A stretch of DNA of 64,000 nucleotides, from assembly GCA_964017235.1 (NCBI GenBank), contig OZ024931.1, forward strand, positions 101,140,221-101,204,220, given 5' to 3'. A program made the position numbers and the translations under genes. Below are positions 1 through 9,327 of this stretch, in pieces (the stretch's first letter is position 1; the number at the start of each line of letters is the position of its first letter). Origin of the DNA: Sabellastarte sp. h YS-2021. Lineage: Eukaryota > Annelida > Polychaeta > Sabellida > Sabellidae. The notes under the pieces were generated by a model, which had not been told where the DNA came from, ran no database searches, and saw only the letters and a program-made list of their open reading frames with translations.

Positions 1-21
1 TTGGCATGTCGGTGTTGCCGG

Positions 22-235
22 TGTAACGCGAGATAATGCATCCCCATAAATAGTGTATCCCCTCCTTTGATCTTTTTGGGGATGCATTATTTTTCTGCAA
101 CATTTTGCATCCCAAACAATAGGGGGATTAGGGGGTGCAGAATATTGCAACAAAAAAGTGTATCCCCATCAAAAAAGTGTATCCCCTTGTCTTATTCAAA
201 GGTATTGTCTCACAAGATATGAATAATAGGGGTGA
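22..235. repeat. E1 left terminal region with reiterated GTATCCCC motifs
   Basis: Motifs of the form TGTATCCCC, GGGGATGCATTATTTT and TGCATCCC recur in both orientations through this stretch. They mirror the tandem units at the right end of E1 (11465-11640). Such repeated subterminal motifs are usually transposase-binding sites, which is inference here. Confidence 0.55.
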
Positions 236-925
236 GGTGTTTTAATATGTTGATTGAAATTGACTTAATGTGGCCTTAGCTAATCATTAGAGTCATTAAA
301 TCAATAATATGATAATCACTCTTCAAATAGATCTATTGCCTTCTAATCCTGTACTAAGCAAGACACATGTATAATCTAATTTTACAGCATTTTTAAAATT
401 ATATTTTCATTGTATATATAATGATATTCAGCACATGAGTGAATTCAACACAATATAAATTATGTGTTAATCTTTTACAAACTATGGGCAATTAGATTAG
501 ACATCTAACATTAAAGGTATTTTAATATATATTCATCTTATTACTTTTGCAAACCATATAAATGGATTAGTTCAATGAAACTTGTACATGATATGTTCGA
601 ATATTATCACAGAAAGCTAAAGTTGTATAAAAGAGTAATATCAAACTAAATAAATGCAAGTTCTGTAATTTAAGTGTAGGATTTAATGACTCCAACTTCT
701 CTAAATTGTTTGATCATATTTACCCCCTCTATTGTTCAGCCAAATACTTACTGACTAGAGGGCACTAAAGTTTAATTGTAATCAACTTATTAATCAGCTA
801 AGACATTGAGAAAATCAACATAAAGGGCGTGGCTTCCTGTTGAGACTGCAGGGGACCCAGCAACATACAGCCTGAGTAAATCCAATTAACTAATCACTAA
901 CTAATCATCACAGGCCTTATGTCCC
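236..925. other. E1 interior, no gene seen
   Basis: AT-rich sequence with no convincing open frame. It is remaining E1 body between the left terminal repeats and the 3' tail of the nested LINE. Confidence 0.4.
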
Positions 926-1286
926 TATAGATAGATAGATAGATATTTTATTGCCTCCAAATGGAGAGAGATAAAATGTAAATACAATGCAATACAGACA
1001 AAAATTCTAGCATTATATGTAAGACAAATATATAAGATTAAACAGATTAACATAAGATAAAATCAGAATGGAGATAAGAAGTTATTCAACAGTATTCTTG
1101 ATCTATCACAGTCAGATTGTAATAAAAACAACACAGTGTCCTTTAGTCCCTTGTTTTCAGTATTATGAATTTCTTGCAGTATCTGTCTCTTGCATTTTTT
1201 AAAATAGGTAGTATCACATATGTATTCATTGAAATTTATATAATATTTGTGACTAGTTAACAGCACTCTATGTAAAATGTTTTTTT

Positions 1287-3458
1287 TTAGCTTAAAACTT
1301 CCCCGTTTACTATTTTTGAGAGCAGAAATGAGTAAAATTTATTAGAACGGGAGTTTGATAAAAGCAATGACCTAAAAAGAGAAAGTTCCTGGATACACAC
1401 TGATGTCTGAAGTGTTTTCATGTCTAAAGCTTGTAGCAAGGGTGAGCTCTTGCAGGAAGTTTTTAAACCCAGTGATGCTTTCAATAATTTTGTTTGAGCA
1501 GACTGGGCAAGGTGCAGTGCAGATTTTGATTGGAAAACACATTCCATGCCATATGTTAACACTGGCTGGACTGCAGCTTTGAAAATGTGAGAGCTAGTGG
1601 CAGGATTAGATCCATGTTGACACAATCCTGACCCTTGCAGAGCATAGAAGGCCTTACGCATTGCCTGAGTACGTGATTTAGCATGACTGTTGTGGTCATT
1701 TGCAAGCACTATGCCCAAGTGAATTATTTCTTGCTCTTCCACAAGCATTTCACCATTGAGGAACCACTGTCTTCCCTCGAACTTGCTCTTTCCAAAGGTC
1801 ATACACTTGGTTTTTGAAGGACTAAATTTTAGCCCATGCATTGTTATATAGTCTGTAGCTTCATCAATTAGAGTTTGCAAACCTGGTATGCTAAGACTAC
1901 TCAGTAAAAGATCATCTGCATAACAACATACATTGTAACTTACTCCATCAATATTTATTCCACAGGGCTTTGAGGATAACGTTTTAACAAGGTCTTGATA
2001 GAAGATGTTGAATATAAAGGGAGAGGATAGCCCTCCTTGTCGGGTCCCTATGGAGACTGATATTGGATTACTTATAGCATTTCCCCATTTGATAATCACT
2101 GTTAGCCGACTGTACCAGTAAACAAGGATTCTCCAGAGAAGTGGAGGCACAACTTTCAAGGCCTTTTGGAACATAACTGCATGAGGGATGCCATCAAATG
2201 CAGATTCAGCATCTAGAGCACATAAATAGACTGGTGACTTATTGGCTGTACAATAGTCAAGCACATCATGAGTAAGAGCAGCTGCCATTGAGGTTCCTCT
2301 GTTGCCAATGAATCCAAATTGAAGATCATGAAATTCATGTTCACCTGATTCCTGCAAGATGTGTATTTCTAACAGTTTTGAGAAAGTTGTAGAGATAACA
2401 ATGGGTCTGTAATTTTTTGGATTAGTGGGGTCAATGTTTGTCTTTTTCAGCAATGGTATGAGCAATCCTTGAGTAAATGAGTCAGCAACAATTCCAAATT
2501 GGATACACAGGGTCAAGATATTGCAGACAGCTGAAATGACCTTTGTCTCTGAGGCTAACTTTAAATGCTCGGCACAGATACCATCACTACCTGCTGCACA
2601 TCCAGTGCGGAGTTTAGACAAATAGTTCTTTAAGTCAGCCTCAGACAAAACAAAGTGTTTATTTACCTTGTCTTTGATTGTCATATAACTATTAGTTACA
2701 ACTGTTTCAGCCTCTTTTATTAACTTTGTGGTATTTTTAGTGTTCTGAGAAAATCTTTTAGTATAGAAATCGCATAGGGTATTAAGATTGATGTCTGAAG
2801 TACTAGACTGTGATGATGTTTTATTGTGATGCACTAAGTTCCAGAACTTTTTCATGTTCCGTGAAACAAGATAATAGTCAAGTTGTCTGTAATGTTTTTG
2901 GTTCCTTGAGTTCACAGCATGCCGGCAAGCATTACGATATGTTTTCTTTGCATGTTTGTAACAGTGGTACACATGGCCTGATCTTGGACGCCCAGCCAAA
3001 GCCCAAACTTTGTGCCAAAATCTTTGTTTATCTCTTGTGTAGGTGAAGTCAGAGTTCCACCACCATGACCTTTTCCCCGTACTTTGTGGTGCACTAATTT
3101 CATCAGTTACTTTACCGGCTGCTTTATGGAGGACTTCCTGGACAGCATCACACAACCTGTTGACTTCTAGTTTTGCATCTTGTATAGTTATTATACTTTT
3201 CAGATCCACATTAGGTAAAGTGGCTGCAAGTTCTGTAACATGTTGAGCAAACGATCTACTCTGATTTTCATTTGACCAGTCAAGGCGAGGATAAACTTGA
3301 TTAAATCTCACCAGCTTATCTTCAGGTACCTTGGATTTTGATTCAACTTGAAGTCTTATCAGGAGATGCATTGGGAGATGATCACTGACTATATCTGCAG
3401 TGTCATGTAATATAGAGCAATCTGTGACTCTGGTGAAAATACCTTGAGCAAAACACAT
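1287..3458 (-). pseudogene. LINE D reverse transcriptase part of ORF2
   Basis: The 723-residue frame starts with the end of the endonuclease domain (DIVSDHLPMHL, the SDH motif), then a linker of about 200 residues and the RT. RT motifs seen: GSDGICAEHLK, NYRPIVIST, the first catalytic Asp in LCALDAESAFDGIPH, TRQGGLSSPFIFNIF, and the active-site box CCYADDLLLSS. A thumb region follows (LKFSPSKTKCMTF). The enzyme would copy the element RNA at a nicked target (target-primed reverse transcription). The frame is long and intact but is cut off from its endonuclease by a frameshift near 3455: the sequence after YIDHV continues in this frame instead. The initial Met is therefore not a real start. Confidence 0.85.
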
Positions 3459-3880
3459 GGTCTATGTATGAGAATGTATTGTTTCTGCTGTAGGTATAAT
3501 TGATTTGCTGTGCATGTCTAAAGTTGCAAGAAACAAAATCATTTTGGCAGAGAAAGTCATATAGCAGAAAACTGTTGCTGTTAAATGGTAACTTTTTATG
3601 CCAATTTCTGGGCAATTTCAGGCTTTGTGGTAAGGACGCATTCATATCCCCCAGGAATATAACAGGTGAAGGATCATTACAGTCAATAATGCACTGAATA
3701 TCCTCCAATGTCTCATAATACTCAGCAGTCTGGGATGCAGATCCATTAAAATGGGGCATATACACACCTATTATTGTGACCAGAATTCTTTCACGACTTC
3801 TAATTTGAAGGGATAAAATTCTATCATTTTCAGTTTTTGAAGCCATGACAGTTAAAACTGACAATTGAAAAGTCACTGGT
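3403..3880 (-). pseudogene. LINE D endonuclease domain, internally deleted and frameshifted
   Basis: An apurinic-like endonuclease opening (FSIVSFNCHGFKN) lies at about 3871-3833 in one frame. The sequence then jumps to NDRILSLQIRSRERILVTII in another frame, so the segment that normally carries the catalytic Glu (QET region) is missing. The later part is recognisable: GVYMPHFNG, VIFLGDMNASL (the GDxN motif) and SYIDHVFCS. The domain ends by frameshift into the RT frame near 3455. Without the Glu this domain could not nick DNA. Confidence 0.75.
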
Positions 3881-3902
3881 ACTTTTGGTATTTGTGCTGC
3901 AT

Positions 3903-5438
3903 CTACCAGTTTTTATGTTGGTATTGTGGCCAGTTGTAATCTCTGCTGTGTCTTGATTCATCCCACTCATTCCAACTTTCCTCTTGATTTTCATATGGCC
4001 TGTAGTAGTAAGGATCTCTCCGGGATCGCCAGGATGTATTTGAGTCATTGTACTTTTGGTCATTTTGCCAAGCAGTATTTCTTGTGGAAGCAGTGTTTCT
4101 TGTGGAAGAATATCTGCTGTTTTTGAGTTTAGTTTGTTCTTGGTGTCTTGATTTTGCAGCTCGGGGCAGAAAGGGCCGTACTATGATATCCTTTGGCCAT
4201 GTTGAGACGCTATATATGGACTGTTCTTTATCTTGGGGTACAGTGACAACAAATGATTGTTGCTGTTTTTTCCTTTGCAGGACTTCAACAGAAACGCTGT
4301 CCCTGTCGAAACCTTGGTCAATCAGTTCAGAGACAATGTCATCAGTAGAGACACTTCTTGCCACTCCCCCTATGTATATCCTAGCGACCTTGGCCTTGGT
4401 TTCATTTTTTGCTGATTTCATACGAGTTGTTTTTGGTTTAGTTTTGATGACCAAGTCATTTTCTGCTGGTGTCCAGTCACTTTTGTTGACTGGCACTGAT
4501 GAGAAAATGCTAAAAGAGGCATGCTTTTGTTGTTCTTGTTTTTTTGATGACTTTTGGCTTTTGTCAGCATGTTTAGTACTGGATGATACAGACTGTTGAC
4601 TGTCAGATACTTCTTCTGCACCTGATGTGAGGATCTTGTTTACCTCAACAGCATGACTCACTATTTTTTCAGAATCATGTGTACAGCCACTACTGCTTGG
4701 CTGACATTTGAGAGAAGTGTCAGTGGTTTCTCCAGAGGCACAAGAACATATACATGATTTTTCCTTTTTTATCCGTTGAAGCTCTTGTTCCGTCTTTTCT
4801 ATCCGTTGGGTTAGTTTTGCAACTGTTTGGAGAAGATCAACATAGTGAGTATGCAGGGAGCTGTACTGATCAGTTTTGCCCTGGTTGGTAGCACTATCCA
4901 TGGTATGTTCTAAAAAGATCTTGTCCAGCTCTTTTGACACTGTTTGATTTGCAATACACTGTCCCAGGTTGATAATGTCTGAAACCATAGTCCGAGTTAC
5001 TGTTCTGTTTATAATTCTGCGACATTTGTATTGTGGGAATATTGCAATCACCCGGTCACATAGGCGGTTGTGAATAGTTGATAGTACATCTAAGGGGACA
5101 GATGAGATTGTATTTTGGATATCAAAGGAAGAGTAATGAAATATCATATCAAGTGAGTTTAAGAAGAGTTCTGGATATCTGTCTTCTGATACAGTTTTCA
5201 GTTCTGTTAAGTCTTTCACACACTCCACATTATCCTGGTCAGCAAATTCATTCCTCTCTGTAGAAGCCCCATTCATACATTGTTTCTGTGTAGGCAGCCC
5301 TTGGGGATGGTAAGTGTTTGGAAATCTGATAGAGTTACAGTGACAACAGAGCATTAAGTCACCCTGGCAGAGAGAAACCTGTTGTCCACTCCTATTAAAT
5401 GGGCAATCATTATCTGGGGTTCCTTCACACCTCGGCAT
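3903..5438 (-). CDS. LINE D ORF1 protein: Cys-rich N-terminus, coiled coil, RRM-like domain
   Basis: 511 residues. The first 34 residues hold six cysteines (C4, C12, C24, C31, C32, C34) in a zinc-finger-like spacing. About residues 205-235 form a short coiled coil (LTQRIEKTEQELQRIKKEK). A Ser/Lys-rich linker follows. About residues 350-425 resemble an RNA-recognition fold (ARIYIGGVARSVSTDDI ... QSFVVTVP ... IIVRPFLPR). The tail is Arg/Tyr/Asn-rich. This layout is usual for ORF1 proteins that coat LINE RNA. It lies directly upstream of ORF2 on the same strand. The frame is intact although ORF2 is broken. The ATG at 5438 is the first in frame with the Cys cluster. Confidence 0.75.
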   Translation of the reverse strand: MPRCEGTPDNDCPFNRSGQQVSLCQGDLMLCCHCNSIRFPNTYHPQGLPTQKQCMNGASTERNEFADQDNVECVKDLTELKTVSEDRYPELFLNSLDMIFHYSSFDIQNTISSVPLDVLSTIHNRLCDRVIAIFPQYKCRRIINRTVTRTMVSDIINLGQCIANQTVSKELDKIFLEHTMDSATNQGKTDQYSSLHTHYVDLLQTVAKLTQRIEKTEQELQRIKKEKSCICSCASGETTDTSLKCQPSSSGCTHDSEKIVSHAVEVNKILTSGAEEVSDSQQSVSSSTKHADKSQKSSKKQEQQKHASFSIFSSVPVNKSDWTPAENDLVIKTKPKTTRMKSAKNETKAKVARIYIGGVARSVSTDDIVSELIDQGFDRDSVSVEVLQRKKQQQSFVVTVPQDKEQSIYSVSTWPKDIIVRPFLPRAAKSRHQEQTKLKNSRYSSTRNTASTRNTAWQNDQKYNDSNTSWRSRRDPYYYRPYENQEESWNEWDESRHSRDYNWPQYQHKNW

Positions 5439-5480
5439 TGTGTTTGTTCAAGAATTTAGTGAATAAAACCTTCTGTAGTC

Positions 5481-5989
5481 ACACTGCTAATTATTGGAGC
5501 CAATTTATCTTGTTAGTACAAGGTGACACTTTGATTTGTTATGTTTAAAACATACAACAAGTTCAAATTTAAAACATCAAATTTATAAAAGTATCTTTTG
5601 TAAAAACATTCACACTTTGTAGTCCCACAATCACTGTAACTTATCCAGCAAGTTCACATTTCTTTTTGTGAGTCTTATTTAAAAAAAAAAACATAGTAAA
5701 ATGTCACTTTTTTGGAGACCCAGAAACACACAACCTCCCATTCAGAAACCAATCTATAGACTCCTTTTAATATACTCTTTAGCTTGTACTTGAATATAAC
5801 TTATAAATATTATGTCTATGTTAATAGGAAGCCATTCTCTTCATGTTGGTTTGGTGTTGTCTTTACAGGTGATTAGTTCATTGTATTTAATCCTTGTTGG
5901 CCTGATGTGTTACTTTTGGGCGGAACAATAGCTTATTCTGTAAGATCTTACATGTATTTATTTACTTTTAATCTTATACATAGTCTTCC
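5481..5989. other. E1 interior between LINE D and Harb-1
   Basis: No gene seen. It contains a sequence of about 53 bp at 5760-5812 (CTCCTTTTAATATACTCTTT and onward) that recurs almost perfectly at 11319-11372, on the far side of Harb-1. Confidence 0.5.
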
Positions 5990-6612
5990 TAATGTGGGTG
6001 TTCCACCACACGACTAAGGATCCCGATTAAGGGTTTTGAGGGGTCGGTTTGAAATATTTGCTTAGTCCCAGACCTTCTGTAAGGGTCGGTTGTGGTCGGT
6101 TGGGGCCGTGTGAAAAATCAAACATGTTTGATATTTCACACGACTACAACCGATTCATATTTCCCGCCCTCAACAAAATGTCCAGTCCCAGGCGTCCTCA
6201 GGCCTCCTCAGACCCAATTTTACACAGTCGTGTGTTGTCCCAGGCCGCCTGCGACCCTTAGTCCCAGACCTCCGTAGCTTAGTCCCAGGAGGCCGGTTGT
6301 TAGTCCCAGACTCAAATATGATGCGTATGAATTTCATGCGTCTGAAAGTGGGTCGGTTGCATTAGTCCCCGGAAGCCTCAGACCGTCTGCGGTGTCCTGG
6401 GACCCAAAAATCAAGGTCTGGGACTAAGAACCGACTAAGGGTAACCGACCCTAACCGATCCAAACCGGCCTCCCCAGGACGCCTGGGACCACACATTTTC
6501 AGTCTGCGGCGGCCTGAGGATGCCCCAGGCGGCCTGGGACTAACAACCGATTAAGAACCGACTGTTTTCCGCGCGTCAGAAATTAAAACGAGGCAATGAG
6601 AGGGTCTGGGAC

Positions 6613-6620
6613 TATATAAG
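6613..6620 (+). promoter_or_regulatory. TATA box of the Harb-1 MADF gene
   Basis: TATATAAG stands 174 nt upstream of the ATG at 6794 in the sequence GGGACTATATAAGCGACC. It is preserved in Harb-2 at 36415-36422. Position relative to transcription start is inferred. Confidence 0.6.
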
Positions 6621-6793
6621 CGACCGCGCACACATTGTCGTTGTTACTGACTGTTTGGCTACTGAGAGACGTGTGTCACTGATTTGTAGGGGTTTTCAGT
6701 TTTTATTTTACATTTTATATACTTGAGCTTAGGGCAAATTTCACAGTTAGGAGACACATTTTACTATTTTTTTATTATTTTGTCGACTGGATT

Positions 6794-8017
6794 ATGAGGA
6801 AAGAGAAAGGAGGGAAGAGAGGAAGGAAAAAGATGGATGAGAGGGAGAAGGAAAGTCAAGTAGAGGAGAGGAGTGAAGTTATTACAGAAGAAGGAAGTGA
6901 GAGGAGAGAGGAGGAGGAGATTCAGGAAGATCCAGCTATTGGGGAAGCTGTGGCAGAAGAAGAAGAGAGGTGTGAGGAAGATCCGGAGTGCCATTCTTCA
7001 GCCAAGAGAGCCAGGGTGTGTGCCACTTTTACAGACAGCCAGGAAGTTTCCATTGTGGAATTTGTAAAGCTGCACCCTGAACTGTATGACAAGGAACATT
7101 CACGTTTCCACGACAGGACCAGAAGAGAGGCTCTCTGGGCAGAAATATCTGCAGAACTCAAGCTCCAGCCCTTTGATGTGAGAAGATGGTTCGAGTCCCA
7201 GCGAACCCGTTATGGGAAGCTGTCTAAGCTCCAATCTGGCCAAGCCCCGAGGGAGATGACCAAGAGACAGTCCTGGGTGTACCAACAGATGGGTTTTCTT
7301 AAAACCCACATCAGAAGAAAGGGGGCCAATAGAAGTTCAGGTTTTGAGGCCAGTCCAAATACCAGCAGGCAGGACGAATCACGTGGCTCAACTACTGATA
7401 CAGAACACCTCGAGTCCAGTGTCCTGAGGGAGAGGAGTCAGTCCATCATTACATCAACGCCCGTTTCAACTACAGACTCCAAGATTCTCGAACACTTTGA
7501 GCAGATGAGGACACTTATCTCTGGTTTTCTGCATCAGAAGTCAGACAGGCAGCCCTTCTTTGACTACGTGGCATCAGAGGCCGAAAAGATGACTCAAGAA
7601 GAATTCGAAGAATTAAAGGGCAAGATTTTTAGAGACATCGAAACTATTAAGAGTAACCGCAGACGTCAGCCATTGCCCAGAAGATCAGCCACTGTTACCA
7701 CGGAGTCCCAGAGGGTCGGCCTACTGCCAACAACCACTCCACAGGCGTCTAGTTCCACTCAAGCAGCAGCTAGCAGCAGTTTTGTGTACTATACACCAAG
7801 CCCCATTGGCTTCAGCAACCCGACATCTGTCCTAACTGTACAGGACGAAGGGAGCAGACACAATCTGAGTGGAATCTTAAGCCAGCTACCAGATCTGACA
7901 TCAACACAGATCGTCGAGCAGCCTCAGCAGCAGCAGCAGCAGCAACAACCGCAGCAGCAGCTCTTTACTATCACCAATTCAGCACTGCCTCAACAGCAGC
8001 AGCAGCCTCCTCAGTAG
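6794..8017 (+). CDS. Harb-1 MADF-domain DNA-binding protein
   Basis: 407 residues, intronless. Residues 1-75 are highly charged (Lys/Arg then Glu-rich) and include KRARV, a possible nuclear signal. Residues about 84-145 form a MADF/trihelix-type domain: VEFVKLHPELYDKEH, a conserved Trp in REALWAEI, and VRRWFESQRTRYGKLSK. A Ser/Thr-rich middle (about 190-300) contains an FEQMRTLISGFL helix. The tail (about 375-407) is Gln-rich, encoded by CAG/CAA runs. In PIF/Harbinger elements a Myb/SANT or MADF partner binds element ends and helps bring the transposase to DNA and into the nucleus. That role is inferred from the family. Harb-2 encodes a copy differing at only a handful of residues. The mRNA ends 33 nt later in a histone-like stem-loop. 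Confidence 0.9.
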   Translation: MRKEKGGKRGRKKMDEREKESQVEERSEVITEEGSERREEEEIQEDPAIGEAVAEEEERCEEDPECHSSAKRARVCATFTDSQEVSIVEFVKLHPELYDKEHSRFHDRTRREALWAEISAELKLQPFDVRRWFESQRTRYGKLSKLQSGQAPREMTKRQSWVYQQMGFLKTHIRRKGANRSSGFEASPNTSRQDESRGSTTDTEHLESSVLRERSQSIITSTPVSTTDSKILEHFEQMRTLISGFLHQKSDRQPFFDYVASEAEKMTQEEFEELKGKIFRDIETIKSNRRRQPLPRRSATVTTESQRVGLLPTTTPQASSSTQAAASSSFVYYTPSPIGFSNPTSVLTVQDEGSRHNLSGILSQLPDLTSTQIVEQPQQQQQQQQPQQQLFTITNSALPQQQQQPPQ

Positions 8018-8049
8018 CCATCCAGTCAGGGCGGGTCTTTGACCTGCCA

Positions 8050-8065
8050 GGCCCTTTTCAGGGCC
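8050..8065 (+). promoter_or_regulatory. Histone-type 3' stem-loop of the Harb-1 MADF mRNA
   Basis: GGCCCTTTTCAGGGCC forms a 6-bp stem with a TTTC loop, followed by ACCAAA. It fits the replication-dependent histone consensus GGYYYT-THTH-ARRRCC plus ACCCA-type flank. It begins 33 nt after the stop codon, as in histone genes. A downstream box (TTCCAAAAACAATTATTCAG) is nearly repeated after the transposase stem-loop. Confidence 0.7.
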
Positions 8066-8860
8066 ACCAAATCTTCCAAAAACAATTATTCAGCTACATG
8101 TTCTTCCAATTCCCCTCCCAAAACAAAAAAGTTCAGTACAAATACTTATCACAAGAAAAAAAAAGTTCAAGTCCAACACCTACACCACCCCAAACATGAA
8201 ACAAATAACCCATGGTACCACACATAACAAAAAAGGCCACATAAAAAAAAATAAAAATAACTCCCAATATGGCCATTAATCAGCCCATTTTTAGAGTAAA
8301 ATCCATGGGATAGTTTAAAATCTGTAATTGAAAAGTCCAACACTTACACCTTCCCTAGAGTTAAAAGGCATTATCACATACTTACCAACCCACAAACAGA
8401 CAAACCCAACACCAAACATAACCCCCAAATAACAAACCCAGTACCAAACATAACCCCCAAATAACAAACCCAGTACCAAACCTAACACCCAACTACCAAA
8501 AATAAACCCAACTCCAGTAACCACCAACCAACAAACACACAAACCCAAAAGTAAATAGAACCCATGCCAACAAACTGACAAACTATTTTGCAAACACAAT
8601 CCCCCATTATTGAAAGAAAAACTAGTTCCATGGTTATATTTTCCCCATTTTTGTGATTATAAGTGAAGATTTAAAATTGAAGATTTCCATGAAAACCTTT
8701 GTGCTACAAATAAATTTGCAAGCCATTAACAAGAAAAATTGGTGAAATTATGATGTGGATTTCAAAATATATAAAAAATAATTCAATTTCGGATATTATG
8801 TGTGACTTTGTGTTGGGCTTTTGTTTAACAGTGGGTTTGTCTGTTTGTTGGGTGAGTAAG
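8066..8860. other. Harb-1 intergenic spacer between convergent genes
   Basis: No gene seen. An internal short repeat (AACCCAGTACCAAACATAAC) occurs about twice at 8400-8500. Apparent frames here are repeat-derived. Confidence 0.5.
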
Positions 8861-8861
8861 T

Positions 8862-9172
8862 TGTGTTTGTCTGTTTGTCCGTCTCAACAAGTTATGTTTG
8901 GCATGGGGTTTGTCTGTTTGTCCGTCTCAACAAGTTATGTTTGGTATGGGGTTTGTCTGTTTGTCCGTCTCAACAAGTTATGTTTGGCATGGGGTTTGTC
9001 TGTTTGTCCGTCTCAACAAGTTATGTTTGGCATGGGGTTTGTCTGTTTGTCCGTCTCAACAAGTTATGTTTGGCATGGGGTTTGTCTGTTTGTCCGTCTC
9101 AACAAGTTATGTTTGGTATGGGGTTTGTCTGTTTGTCCGTCTCAACAAGTTATGTTTGGCATGGGGTTTGAC
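8862..9172. repeat. 43-bp minisatellite, 7 units, in Harb-1
   Basis: The unit contains GTCTGTTTGTCCGTCTCAAC followed by AAGTTATGTTTGGYATGGG. Seven copies of the AACAAGTTATGTTTGG core are spaced 43 bp apart. All three + frames are open through it, giving false Cys-rich ORFs. Harb-2 has six units at the same place. Confidence 0.9.
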
Positions 9173-9218
9173 CTTCTGTAGCAAACATAGCTGATTAATT
9201 GTTTTTGGAATAATTGGT

Positions 9219-9234
9219 AGTCCTGAAAAGGACT
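9219..9234 (-). promoter_or_regulatory. Histone-type 3' stem-loop (distal) of the Harb-1 transposase mRNA
   Basis: Read on the minus strand: AGTCCTTTTCAGGACT then ACCAA. Stem of 6 bp, TTTC loop. Only the outer base pair (A-T instead of G-C) departs from the metazoan histone consensus. A TTCCAAAAACAATTAATCAG box follows, nearly identical to the one after the MADF stem-loop. Confidence 0.65.
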
Positions 9235-9243
9235 GTTATAGTT

Positions 9244-9259
9244 AGTCCTGAAAAGGACT
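9244..9259 (-). promoter_or_regulatory. Second (proximal) copy of the transposase 3' stem-loop
   Basis: The same 16-nt AGTCCTTTTCAGGACT, offset by 25 nt from the distal copy and 17 nt after the ancestral stop at 9277-9279. The duplicate lacks the ACCA flank. In Harb-2 this proximal copy has lost one T while the distal copy is intact. Confidence 0.5.
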
Positions 9260-9327
9260 GTTTACTGCAGCAGGACTTATATTCTGCCATCTTGCCAGGC
9301 CACTGCTCCCTCATTGTTGAAGTAGTC

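Larger units (their letters stand above)
926..5480 (-). mobile_element. LINE D: non-LTR retrotransposon with ORF1 and ORF2 (defective)
   Basis: Minus-strand element with an ORF1 RNA-binding protein (5438-3903), an apurinic-type endonuclease (about 3880-3403) and a reverse transcriptase (3458-1287). The 3' end carries a tetranucleotide tail: AGAT units on + at 926-945, which is ATCT repeated on the element strand. The tail position fixes the 3' end; the 5' end is estimated. It sits inside E1. The endonuclease has lost an internal segment and a frameshift separates it from RT, so this copy is inactive. The domain order fits the CR1/Jockey group broadly; I do not assign a clade. Confidence 0.85.

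Noticed and set aside
6049-6277. Small ORFs in the Harb-1 left subterminal region (and the like at 35851 in Harb-2)
   Set aside because: They lie in GC-rich terminal repeats upstream of the TATA box and overlap each other in frames; no family resemblance.
8750-9194. Long Cys-rich ORFs in three frames (CLFVRLNKLCLAWG-type repeats)
   Set aside because: They are translations of the 43-bp minisatellite; 43 is not a multiple of 3, so all frames cycle and stay open. No start context or conservation beyond the repeat.
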